A stretch of DNA of 10,518 nt from Nitrososphaerales archaeon TH5894 (GTDB lineage Archaea > Thermoproteota > Nitrososphaeria > Nitrososphaerales > Nitrososphaeraceae): the NCBI GenBank assembly GCA_014523485.1, contig JAATVK010000047.1, positions 1 through 10,518 on the forward strand, read 5' to 3'. The notes below the pieces were generated by a model. That model made no database searches and had not been told where the DNA came from. It was given only the letters and a program-made list of their open reading frames with translations. Position numbers and translations under genes: made by a program. Shown piece by piece: positions 1 to 5,980 of this stretch (the first letter of the stretch is position 1; the number at the start of each line of letters is the position of its first letter).

Positions 1-113
1 TAAGTGGAAATTAAGATTATTTCCCTTTAATTTACCTTTTTTTAATAATCCAATAATAAAAATATAGAATTTAATCCTCACAATTTGGGGATTAAATATA
101 ATAAAATATTTTT
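1..113. other. Non-coding left edge with T-rich, terminator-like sequence
   Basis: No reading frame of substance is visible. Bases 6-11 and 19-24 form a 6-bp inverted repeat (GGAAAT/ATTTCC) with a 7-base loop, and a run of seven T follows at 37-43. This could end a plus-strand gene lying left of the window, but that gene is not seen. A second, much stronger hairpin at 69-97 is listed separately. Composition is extremely AT-rich. Confidence 0.4.
69..97 (-). terminator. Strong hairpin downstream of the small zinc-protein gene
   Basis: Bases 69-80 pair with 86-97 over 12 positions, one of them a G-T wobble, around a 5-base loop. It starts 16 bases after the stop codon of the minus-strand gene at 114-278. 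On that strand it is followed by a short T run (about 53-58). On the plus strand a T7 run follows at 109-115. Archaeal termination depends mainly on U-tracts, so the hairpin could equally be an mRNA 3'-end stabiliser or a small structured RNA. The pairing is seen; the role is inferred. Confidence 0.4.
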
Positions 114-278
114 TTATCCACTTTTTTCATCGGAACATTGGGGACAAGATCGCCACGAAACAGGGTCATTATAGAACTCATAGATCCATCCGTTTCCCCC
201 ACAGTGAGTACATTCGTTTTGTTCGATAAAGGAATTTGAGGTTTGAATGTATCGATTCTGATGGGTACCTTTTATCAT
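114..278 (-). CDS. Small zinc-finger protein, 54 aa, half of a DnaJ-type CxxCxGxG module
   Basis: The frame opens with ATG at 278, directly preceded in frame by TGT and a TAA stop, so this is the first possible ATG, and it ends with TAA at 114-116. The product has two cysteine pairs. C23-x2-C26 lies in an exact CxxCxGxG motif followed by tryptophan (C23, C26, G28, G30, W31), and C45-P-x-C48 follows 18 residues later. This spacing fits one structural zinc site, like a single half of the DnaJ cysteine-rich domain. The N-terminal 20 residues are polar, the C-terminus is short and charged, and there is no signal peptide or membrane segment. This block is visibly less AT-rich than its flanks, supporting real coding. 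A TATA-like TTTAATTA lies at 302-309, about 27 bases before the ATG. It is transcribed away from purK. Function is unknown; protein or nucleic-acid binding is only a guess. Confidence 0.62.
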   Translation of the reverse strand: MIKGTHQNRYIQTSNSFIEQNECTHCGGNGWIYEFYNDPVSWRSCPQCSDEKSG

Positions 279-527
279 ACATTATTATAGTAGGTTCTTC
301 TAATTAAACATTGTGAAAAATTTTCGATAATATTTTAGTAGAACATTTGTTTTAAATACATAAATTTTGCATGCTTGTTGTGTTAATTAAAACATTAACA
401 CACATATTTATAGTGAATCCTTTGTCATTAGCTTAAGTCATTGGATTTTATAATACTTGGTCGTATTAATAGCACTTTTTATTTGATAAGTTTTTAACAC
501 GTCTTTAGCAATCAAGAGTATTGTTTT
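279..527. promoter_or_regulatory. Divergent intergenic region between zinc-protein gene and purK
   Basis: This 249-base AT-rich stretch must hold the promoters for both flanking genes. For the minus-strand gene, TTTAATTA at 302-309 is suitably placed for a leaderless transcript. For purK no box sits at the ideal distance; the best candidates are the T/A-rich 475-489 (leader of roughly 18 bases) and TTTTATAATA near 446-455 (longer leader). A 9-bp inverted repeat at 379-402, listed separately, lies between the two promoters. A 21-codon plus-strand frame from 371 is not convincing. No tRNA or other RNA gene is recognised. Confidence 0.45.
379..402. repeat. 9-bp perfect inverted repeat, operator-like
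   Basis: TGTGTTAAT at 379-387 is repeated inverted as ATTAACACA at 394-402 with a 6-base AT-rich spacer. Centre-to-centre distance of the arms is about 15 bases, between one and two helical turns, which would suit a dimeric regulator. It sits between two divergent genes, so it could serve either one. It could also fold as an RNA hairpin if the purK leader starts upstream. The repeat is seen; regulation is inferred. Confidence 0.4.
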
Positions 528-1700
528 ATGCCAGCTTTACTAAATGAACTATCCTTACATAATCATATAAAAATAGGAATAATTGGAGGAGGACAAATAG
601 GTAAAATGATAGCACAAGAAGCTAAGAGGATGTCTCTTAAAGTAATTATATTAGATCCCAGTAAAGATTGTCCTGCATCAACTATATGCGATAAATTACT
701 TATAGCAGATTTTAAAGACGAGGACAAAATAAGAGAGTTAGCTCACTTCTCAGATGTAATTACCTATGAAATAGAATTAGCAAATTCGAGAGCCTTAAAA
801 AATCTCCAATTAGAGAACTATCCAATATATCCCTCTCCTCACTCTTTATATCTAATTCAAAACAAATTTAGACAAAAAAAATTCCTAAAAGAAAATAATC
901 TACCCGTACCCGAATTTAAAAAAATTTATTCATCTGCTGATTTGTTAGTGGTAGCGAAAGTATTTGGATATCCATTTATGCTAAAGGCTTGCGAAGATTC
1001 CTATGATGGAAGAGGCAATTACCTTATTAAACGCAAAGAAGATATTTCAATCGCTTACAATTCTTTTCAGAATCGCGAAATTTTTGCAGAAAAATATGTC
1101 GATTTTAAAAAAGAAATATCGATAATGGTTGCAAGGAATAAAAGCGGACAAATAGAAACCTTTCCTATAGCAGAAAATATTCATAAAAATAATGTGTTGG
1201 ATACTACAATAGTTCCTGCTAATATTTCTCTAAAAATTAAAGAAACAGCTGAGATAATTGCAAAAAATGTAGTCACTTGTTTGAATGATATAGGTATATT
1301 TGGTATAGAAATGTTCGTTTCCAATAATGATGAAATATTTATAAATGAGATTGCTCCACGACCTCATAATTCTGGTCATTACAGCATTGAAGGTTGTTCA
1401 ATATCTCAGTTTGAACAACATATTAGATCAATCCTAAACTTTCCGTTATGTAAGCCTGAATTGTTGAGACCGACAGTTATGAAAAATATTTTGGGTCCAG
1501 CAAATTTTTTAGGGAATTATAAAGTTATAGGTTTGAGCAATTTGCTCTCCATTCCATCTACTAAAATTCACCTTTATGGAAAAAGTACAACTAGTCCAGG
1601 AAGGAAACTCGGACACATTACTTGTACTGCTCCAACATTGGATGAAGTAATTAAAAGATCTTCTGATGCAAAAAATTCAATAGAGATAATTGTAGATTAA
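528..1700 (+). CDS. purK: N5-carboxyaminoimidazole ribonucleotide synthetase PurK
   Basis: PurK converts aminoimidazole ribonucleotide (AIR), ATP and bicarbonate to N5-CAIR in de novo purine synthesis; it is a cytosolic ATP-grasp enzyme. The 390 residues match the usual family length. Residues 15-27 form the N-terminal glycine-rich nucleotide-fold motif (GIIGGGQIGKM). The central ATP-grasp region has the EKYVDFKKE-type strand. The family signature NEIAPRPHNSGHY lies at 273-285, followed by ISQFEQH. The ATG at 528 is the only plausible start: an in-frame TAA lies at 495-497 and there is no other start before the nucleotide fold. It leaves a 13-residue N-terminal tail, slightly longer than in most PurK proteins. 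purE follows 12 bases downstream, so the two are almost certainly co-transcribed. PurK implies the two-step PurK/class I PurE route rather than direct carboxylation by a class II PurE. No Shine-Dalgarno site is visible. Confidence 0.96.
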   Translation: MPALLNELSLHNHIKIGIIGGGQIGKMIAQEAKRMSLKVIILDPSKDCPASTICDKLLIADFKDEDKIRELAHFSDVITYEIELANSRALKNLQLENYPIYPSPHSLYLIQNKFRQKKFLKENNLPVPEFKKIYSSADLLVVAKVFGYPFMLKACEDSYDGRGNYLIKRKEDISIAYNSFQNREIFAEKYVDFKKEISIMVARNKSGQIETFPIAENIHKNNVLDTTIVPANISLKIKETAEIIAKNVVTCLNDIGIFGIEMFVSNNDEIFINEIAPRPHNSGHYSIEGCSISQFEQHIRSILNFPLCKPELLRPTVMKNILGPANFLGNYKVIGLSNLLSIPSTKIHLYGKSTTSPGRKLGHITCTAPTLDEVIKRSSDAKNSIEIIVD

Positions 1701-1712
1701 TAACAAGACGAA

Positions 1713-2225
1713 TTGTCAAAAAACGAAGTTGCGATTATTATGGGAAGTGACTCTGATCTCATAATTATGAAAGATGCCGCTGAAATATTAGAAAATTTTG
1801 ATATTTCATATGACTTGACTATTGTTTCAGCACATAGAACCCCAGAACGAATGATGCAATATGCTCTCGAGGCAGCCAAAAAAGGAATAAAGGTTATTAT
1901 TGCTGGTGCAGGTGGTGCCGCCCATCTACCAGGCATGATTGCCTCTTTAACTTATCTTCCTGTTATTGGTGTACCGATAAAGGGTAATAGTTTAGATGGA
2001 TTGGATTCTCTATTATCTATTGTGCAAATGCCTCCCGGTGTACCTGTTGCCACCGTAGCAATAAATGGAGGAAAAAACGCAGCTATCTTGGCTTGCCAGA
2101 TATTAGGAATCCAAAATAATACCATATCTGAAAAAATTGAAAAATATAAAATACAACTTAAAAATAAAGTTTTATCTAAAGCAAGTAAATTAGAAAAAAG
2201 CGGATGGAAGGGATATTTGGCATAA
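1713..2225 (+). CDS. purE: N5-carboxyaminoimidazole ribonucleotide mutase PurE, class I
   Basis: PurE moves the carboxylate of N5-CAIR to carbon 4, giving CAIR, and completes the step begun by PurK next door. The GSDSD substrate loop is at 11-15. The SAHRTPERM motif at 39-47 carries the catalytic histidine H41. The [12 protein letters not shown] loop spans 64-75, followed by PVIGVPIKG and the VPVATVAI strand. In the last loop the common MPGG reads MPPG. Length (170 aa) fits class I. The start is TTG at 1713; the only nearby ATG, at 1740, would remove the first beta-strand and begin inside the GSDSD loop, so TTG is preferred. The gene is 12 bases after purK. It ends 23 bases before the stop of the convergent gene at 2249, with a T-rich gap (TTAATTTTATT) that could end transcription. 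The C-terminal 30 residues form a lysine-rich helix. Confidence 0.96.
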   Translation: MSKNEVAIIMGSDSDLIIMKDAAEILENFDISYDLTIVSAHRTPERMMQYALEAAKKGIKVIIAGAGGAAHLPGMIASLTYLPVIGVPIKGNSLDGLDSLLSIVQMPPGVPVATVAINGGKNAAILACQILGIQNNTISEKIEKYKIQLKNKVLSKASKLEKSGWKGYLA

Positions 2226-2248
2226 TGAAATATTAATTTTATTGTATT

Positions 2249-2626
2249 CTAAGAACCCATCATTCCAGGCATTTTTATAGGTGTTCTATATTCTTTTGTA
2301 ATATTAATGCCTTGGTCAGAAGTAACAATTATTCTGTCAAGATTGCTACCTGCTGGTGGGCTAAGGGGATACGAATGCCCAGGATCAAGACGTGAGACTG
2401 TTTCACTAGTATTCCCATAATTAACATTAATATTTGTAAGTGGTTGTTTTCCTGTATTAGTTATTGTAACTCTAGTATGAGTGAATAAAGATTGTTCTTC
2501 TTTTAAAGCATCAATTTCTAAATCAAAGTCGCTTTTATTTGAAAAGCTAATGTTATTTATTATAAAAATAGTAACTAAAACAAGTGGAATAACAGCTATA
2601 GTAAGATAAATTTTCTTAAATGTCAT
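2249..2626 (-). CDS. Small membrane-anchored extracytoplasmic protein of unknown function
   Basis: I do not recognise the family. The 125-residue product starts with a short basic stretch (K4, K5) and one hydrophobic segment at about residues 6-23. This is an uncleaved anchor or signal peptide with no lipobox cysteine; the protein contains no cysteine at all. Residues 37-115 look like a single beta-sandwich: alternating strands with an RVTITNTG turn (52-59) followed by a LTNINV strand, a pattern seen in CARDB-like or Ig-like surface domains. There are four N-x-S/T sequons (N25, N30, N72, N108), in keeping with a glycosylated domain outside the cell. The C-terminus ends in an unusual Met/Gly-rich MPGMMGS. 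ATG at 2626 is chosen because it sits just before the anchor; an AATAATATT stretch at 2652-2660 is a candidate TATA box. It is convergent with purE and follows bluB on the same strand, but a 251-base gap argues against one operon. Confidence 0.7.
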   Translation of the reverse strand: MTFKKIYLTIAVIPLVLVTIFIINNISFSNKSDFDLEIDALKEEQSLFTHTRVTITNTGKQPLTNINVNYGNTSETVSRLDPGHSYPLSPPAGSNLDRIIVTSDQGINITKEYRTPIKMPGMMGS

Positions 2627-2877
2627 TTATATTTACTACTTCCCTGTAATGAATATTATTTTTCGCTTTCATTGAAAGAGAAAAGTTTAAAGGCATTTTT
2701 CAACGAGTACTTAGATAAGGACTCGAAGAATATTTAATTCTATCCAAGGCGACTACTCCCTTCCTATATAGAAAATATTTCCATAAATAGAGGTTATTAT
2801 CTTTAAGAGGATATCCATATGGTAAACATGCTAAGTAATTCATTGAGAGTAGCTAGGCAACAAATTATACAAGAACT
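2627..2877. other. Non-coding stretch between bluB and the membrane-protein gene
   Basis: No convincing gene is seen. A 13-base palindrome (CTTTCA-T-TGAAAG, 2666-2678) lies about 40 bases upstream of the minus-strand gene that starts at 2626, just beyond its likely TATA region (2652-2660), and could be a regulator site. On the plus strand one frame from about 2642 to 2881 is broken by only two stops, and ends in a 20-codon ATG frame at 2819-2881, but neither piece resembles a known protein. The 3' end of bluB transcripts must fall here. No RNA gene is recognised. Confidence 0.4.
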
Positions 2878-3582
2878 TTAATTTTTTTTATTAACTTTTC
2901 TTCCCCATTTTTCAAGATATATAATTTCATTGAGGGCCATCCTCTTCAGCCACTTTGCGTTTTCAAGGTCAGGTCTGTCTGAAAAGTTTGAAACATATCC
3001 AAGACAAAGATAAGCTATAGGTTTTATATATTTAGGAATCTCTAATATCTTTTTTAATATTCTATTTGATATAATACTCACCCAACCCATTCCTATTTCC
3101 TCTGCTCTTGCAGCCAGCCATAAGTTCTGAATTGCACAACAAACGCTATAAATTCCTGTTTCTGGAATTGTAGTTTTTCCTATTATAAATGGAGCAAATC
3201 TAGTATAATCATAAGTTACGCATATGTTGAAGTTTGATTCTAAAATTCCTTCTAATTTTAAAGATCTATATTTATTTTGTTTTATCTTATCATTTTTTAG
3301 TAACCTAATCGCTTTCTCATGTTCGTTTAAAAAAGAGTCCTTGATTTTTTTCCTCGTTATTTCTTCTTTCACTAGAATAAAGTTCCATGGTTGGGAATAT
3401 CCAACAGATGGTGCATGATGTGCAGCATTTATAATTCTCAATATTGTTTCCAAAGGAATATCTTTTTTGATGAAATGAGAACGAACATCTCTTCTTGAAA
3501 ATAGGATTTTATAAAATCCTTCTCTTTCATATTTTGTAATTTGTTTTCTATATTTTGTTTGTAAATTCTTTGAGGATAACAT
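2878..3582 (-). CDS. bluB: 5,6-dimethylbenzimidazole synthase BluB (nitroreductase fold)
   Basis: BluB breaks down reduced flavin mononucleotide with O2 to 5,6-dimethylbenzimidazole, the lower ligand of vitamin B12. The assignment rests on family-specific motifs rather than the nitroreductase fold alone: FYKILFSRRDVR at 23-34, HHAPSVGYSQPWNF at 55-68, a PETGIYSVCCAIQNLW run from 140, RAEEIGMGWVS at 159-169, and a C-terminal AYLCLGY followed by a WLKRM/EKWG tail. D32 and S169 fall at the positions of the catalytically important Asp and Ser known from bacterial BluB. Length (234 aa) is normal. The C-terminus is lysine-rich. ATG 3582 is used; TTATATTG-like sequence at 3605-3612 is a good TATA box about 26 bases upstream, implying a leaderless transcript separate from rlmE. 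No other cobamide gene is nearby. A related flavin oxidoreductase is the alternative, but is less likely. Confidence 0.87.
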   Translation of the reverse strand: MLSSKNLQTKYRKQITKYEREGFYKILFSRRDVRSHFIKKDIPLETILRIINAAHHAPSVGYSQPWNFILVKEEITRKKIKDSFLNEHEKAIRLLKNDKIKQNKYRSLKLEGILESNFNICVTYDYTRFAPFIIGKTTIPETGIYSVCCAIQNLWLAARAEEIGMGWVSIISNRILKKILEIPKYIKPIAYLCLGYVSNFSDRPDLENAKWLKRMALNEIIYLEKWGRKVNKKN

Positions 3583-3604
3583 TATGTTATTTTTTTATTA
3601 ATGC

Positions 3605-3612
3605 AATATAAG
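3605..3612 (-). promoter_or_regulatory. Putative TATA box of bluB
   Basis: On the minus strand this reads CTTATATT. Its centre lies about 26 bases upstream of the bluB ATG at 3582, the distance expected between an archaeal TATA box and the first base of a leaderless mRNA. The 126-base gap to rlmE upstream leaves room for an independent promoter. Confidence 0.45.
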
Positions 3613-3708
3613 TGGATTCAAAGTTACAGTCACGATATTCTATGAAGAAAATTGATCATATTCCATAACTCTTAAATATCGAATTACTAAGATTGCGTTC
3701 CATAGGTT

Positions 3709-4299
3709 TTACAGTTTATCTATACAAATTAAATATATCTCACTACTTACTTGTCTACTTGCAGTTGGTTTTGTTATTATTACTCTTTTAAACTCTTTCT
3801 TTAATTCACTAATCAGTTCGTTAAGCATATCCCCCTGAAAAACTTTAAAAACTGCTTTTCCTCCCTTCTTTAAGATTCTATTACATAATTTTAGAGCATT
3901 TCGGCTTAAATCTATTTGTCGAGCATGATCTAAGTCCCAATTACCACTTACATTCGGAGAAAGATCAGATAAAACTACATCGACATGTGAATTTGAAATT
4001 TTTAGTATAGAATTAATTATGTCTTCATGTTCAATATTTCCTTGAATAACAAATGCGTCCTTTAATGGTTCAATTTTTTTTATATCTACTCCTATGACCT
4101 TTCCTTTATTTCCTACCTCTGCTAATGCTACTTGTATCCATCCCCCAGGAGCACAACCTATATCCACTACGCAATGCCCTTTATTCAATATTCTATAAGA
4201 GTTATTAATCTGTTTGAGTTTAAATGCAGATCTACTTCTATACCCATAATCCCTTGCTAATCGTCTGAATTGGTCTTTTTTAGAATCTGTTAATTTCAT
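3709..4299 (-). CDS. rlmE: 23S rRNA (uridine-2'-O)-methyltransferase RlmE (FtsJ/RrmJ family)
   Basis: This SAM-dependent enzyme methylates the ribose of a conserved uridine in the peptidyl-transferase A-loop of 23S rRNA during large-subunit assembly. The 196 residues match the length of the single-domain form; there is no C-terminal TRAM domain, which some archaeal homologues carry. The N-terminal RSRSAFKLKQI helix holds K27. Motif I VVDIGCAPGGW is at 44-54 and the acidic GVDIKK at 70-75. LSDLSPN at 110-116 holds D112, FKVFQG has K152, and the final SSEIYL strand has E187. K27, D112, K152 and E187 give the full K-D-K-E catalytic tetrad. ATG 4299 gives the normal N-terminus. An A/T-rich CTATTTATTTTT stretch (about 4321-4333) lies 28 bases upstream. 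It is divergent from the dehydratase gene with 131 bases between them. Some FtsJ proteins act on tRNA instead, so the exact substrate is inferred from family. Confidence 0.93.
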   Translation of the reverse strand: MKLTDSKKDQFRRLARDYGYRSRSAFKLKQINNSYRILNKGHCVVDIGCAPGGWIQVALAEVGNKGKVIGVDIKKIEPLKDAFVIQGNIEHEDIINSILKISNSHVDVVLSDLSPNVSGNWDLDHARQIDLSRNALKLCNRILKKGGKAVFKVFQGDMLNELISELKKEFKRVIITKPTASRQVSSEIYLICIDKL

Positions 4300-4340
4300 A
4301 CATACATTAAACTATCTTAGGAAAAATAAATAGATTAAAA

Positions 4341-4439
4341 GATAGGTATATTAAAAATTTTATCATTGTTAGATATAATGCTATAAGAACTGCTAATAAT
4401 ATATAAATAATATCTAACGTTATATAATATATGCCTATC
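4341..4439. repeat. Nested inverted repeats around the dehydratase promoter
   Basis: An inner perfect 9-bp inverted repeat, GTTAGATAT at 4368-4376 and ATATCTAAC at 4410-4418, flanks the 33 bases that include the TATA box. An outer 11-bp repeat with one mismatch, at 4341-4351 and 4429-4439, encloses it, and its right arm covers the start codon. The two share one axis of symmetry only roughly. Both arm pairs are seen directly; in sequence this AT-rich some matches are expected by chance. Confidence 0.35.
4402..4409 (+). promoter_or_regulatory. TATA box of 4-hydroxybutyryl-CoA dehydratase
   Basis: TATAAATA is a consensus archaeal TATA box. Its centre is about 26 bases upstream of the ATG at 4431, exactly the spacing for transcription starting at the start codon, and there is no Shine-Dalgarno sequence. 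This indicates a strong promoter giving a leaderless mRNA, fitting a central carbon-fixation enzyme. Confidence 0.6.
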
Positions 4440-5948
4440 AACAATGGACAAGAGTATATTGCAAGTTTAAGGAATAGGAACCTGAAGGTTTATCTCTTTG
4501 GCGAATTAGTCAAAGAACCAGTAGATCATCCTATGATTAGACCATCAATAAATGCGGTTGCAGAAACTTATGATTTAGCTAATGAAGATCCATCCCTTGC
4601 CTCTGCGGAATCGTCTCTTTCTGGTCGACGAGTCAACAGATTTTTACATATTGCTGAAAATGTTACAGATGTAGTAAATCAGAATAAAATGCAACGTAAA
4701 CTTGGTCAGCTTACAGGTACTTGTTTTCAAAGGTGTGTAGGCATGGATGCTTTGAATTCTCTTTATTCCACTACATTTGAAATTGATGAAAAATACCAAA
4801 CTAGATATCATCAAAGACTCAAGGAATTCATTAAAAAAATTCAAGAGGAGAATCATGTAATAGGAGGTGCTATGACAGATGTTAAAGGAGATAGAAGTCT
4901 TTCTCCTTCTCAACAGGAAGATCCAGATTTATTTGTTCATATTTCTAAACGGGACGAGAACGGGGTCTATATTACAGGTGCAAAGGCACACCAAACTGGT
5001 TGTATCAACTCTCATTGGATTTTAGTTATGCCAACTATGAGACTACGTGATGAAGATAAAAATTATGCAATTGTAGGAGCTGTGCCAGCAGATGCTGAAG
5101 GAATTACCTATATCTACGGAAGACAATCCTGTGATACACGAAGTATGGAGGAAGGAGACCTAGATGCAGGGAATTCCAAATATTCCGGCCAAGAGGCTAT
5201 GATAATTTTTGATAATACTTTTATTCCTAACGAACTTATATTTATGGATGGAGAGCATGAATATGCTGCCATGCTTATAGAAAGATTTACATGCTATCAT
5301 AGAAGGAGTTATGTTTGTAAAACAGGATTAGGTGATGTACTTATTGGTGCAGCAGCATCTATTTCTGATTATAATGGAGTAGCGAATGCCTCTCACATTA
5401 AGGATAAATTAGTTGAAATGACACATCTTAATGAAACAATTTTTGGCACTGGTATTGCTTCCTCTTTTCAATCATATAAAACTAAGGCTGGTAATTACCA
5501 GAATGATGACATGCTTGCTAATGTTTGTAAACATAATGTGACTCGCTTTCCTTATGAAATAAGTAGATTAGCTCAAGACATTGCTGGAGGATTAGTCGTA
5601 ACCATGCCTTCAGAAAAAGACTTTCGAAGTTCTGAAACTGGTCCACTCTTAGAAAAATATTTGAAAGGGAGAAAGGGTGTTTCCATAGAGAAAAGGGTCC
5701 GAATCTTAAGGCTGATTGAAAATATGACCTTAGGAAGAAATGCCGTTGGTTATTTGACTGAATCAATGCATGGCGCTGGCTCTCCTCAAGCACAGAGAAT
5801 CCAAATTGCTCGTCAAATGCAATTAGAATATAAAATGAAACTGGCAAGAAGATTAGCAAGTATTCCTGAAACAGAAGCTGAAGACCTTGGCAAAGAACAC
5901 TCTGACTATTTTGATAGAATCTTTAGTTTAAAGAAAGAACCGTCTTAA
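4431..5948 (+). CDS. abfD: 4-hydroxybutyryl-CoA dehydratase (carbon-fixation cycle)
   Basis: The enzyme dehydrates 4-hydroxybutyryl-CoA to crotonyl-CoA using FAD and a [4Fe-4S] cluster. In Nitrososphaeria this is the key step of the 3-hydroxypropionate/4-hydroxybutyrate CO2-fixation cycle. Length (505 aa) is typical. Compared with the clostridial AbfD as I recall it, cluster ligands C98 and C102 lie in TGTCFQRCVGMDA, and H290 and C296 in YHRRSYVCKTG, with Y294 and K297 beside them. T189 is in AHQTG, E255 in SGQEAMIIFDN, and E444 in TESMHGAGSPQAQR. Thus the type-1 catalytic set is present, arguing for an active enzyme. One oddity is that SYVCK is a residue shorter than the clostridial SYGGCK. 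The N-terminus aligns end to end, supporting ATG 4431. The gene has a leaderless TATA promoter. Its codons are less AT-biased than those of neighbouring smc, as expected for high expression. The symbol is borrowed from Clostridium. Confidence 0.96.
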   Translation: MPINNGQEYIASLRNRNLKVYLFGELVKEPVDHPMIRPSINAVAETYDLANEDPSLASAESSLSGRRVNRFLHIAENVTDVVNQNKMQRKLGQLTGTCFQRCVGMDALNSLYSTTFEIDEKYQTRYHQRLKEFIKKIQEENHVIGGAMTDVKGDRSLSPSQQEDPDLFVHISKRDENGVYITGAKAHQTGCINSHWILVMPTMRLRDEDKNYAIVGAVPADAEGITYIYGRQSCDTRSMEEGDLDAGNSKYSGQEAMIIFDNTFIPNELIFMDGEHEYAAMLIERFTCYHRRSYVCKTGLGDVLIGAAASISDYNGVANASHIKDKLVEMTHLNETIFGTGIASSFQSYKTKAGNYQNDDMLANVCKHNVTRFPYEISRLAQDIAGGLVVTMPSEKDFRSSETGPLLEKYLKGRKGVSIEKRVRILRLIENMTLGRNAVGYLTESMHGAGSPQAQRIQIARQMQLEYKMKLARRLASIPETEAEDLGKEHSDYFDRIFSLKKEPS

Positions 5949-5980
5949 CAAATATCACCTTTTGTTTAGCCTATGTACAC

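Noticed and set aside
371..436. 21-codon plus-strand frame upstream of purK
   Set aside because: Short, hydrophobic, overlaps the palindrome, and has no promoter or start context; such frames are expected in AT-rich sequence.
1697..1936. Minus-strand frame inside purE
   Set aside because: It is the reverse reading of highly conserved PurE loops; purE explains the region fully.
2642..2881. Plus-strand frame with only two internal stops, possible decayed gene
   Set aside because: Two stops in about 80 codons is fewer than expected in AT-rich DNA but not decisive, and none of the pieces resembles a protein I know.
4644..4913. Minus-strand frame inside the dehydratase gene
   Set aside because: It overlaps conserved coding sequence, including the C98/C102 region, and has no recognisable features of its own.
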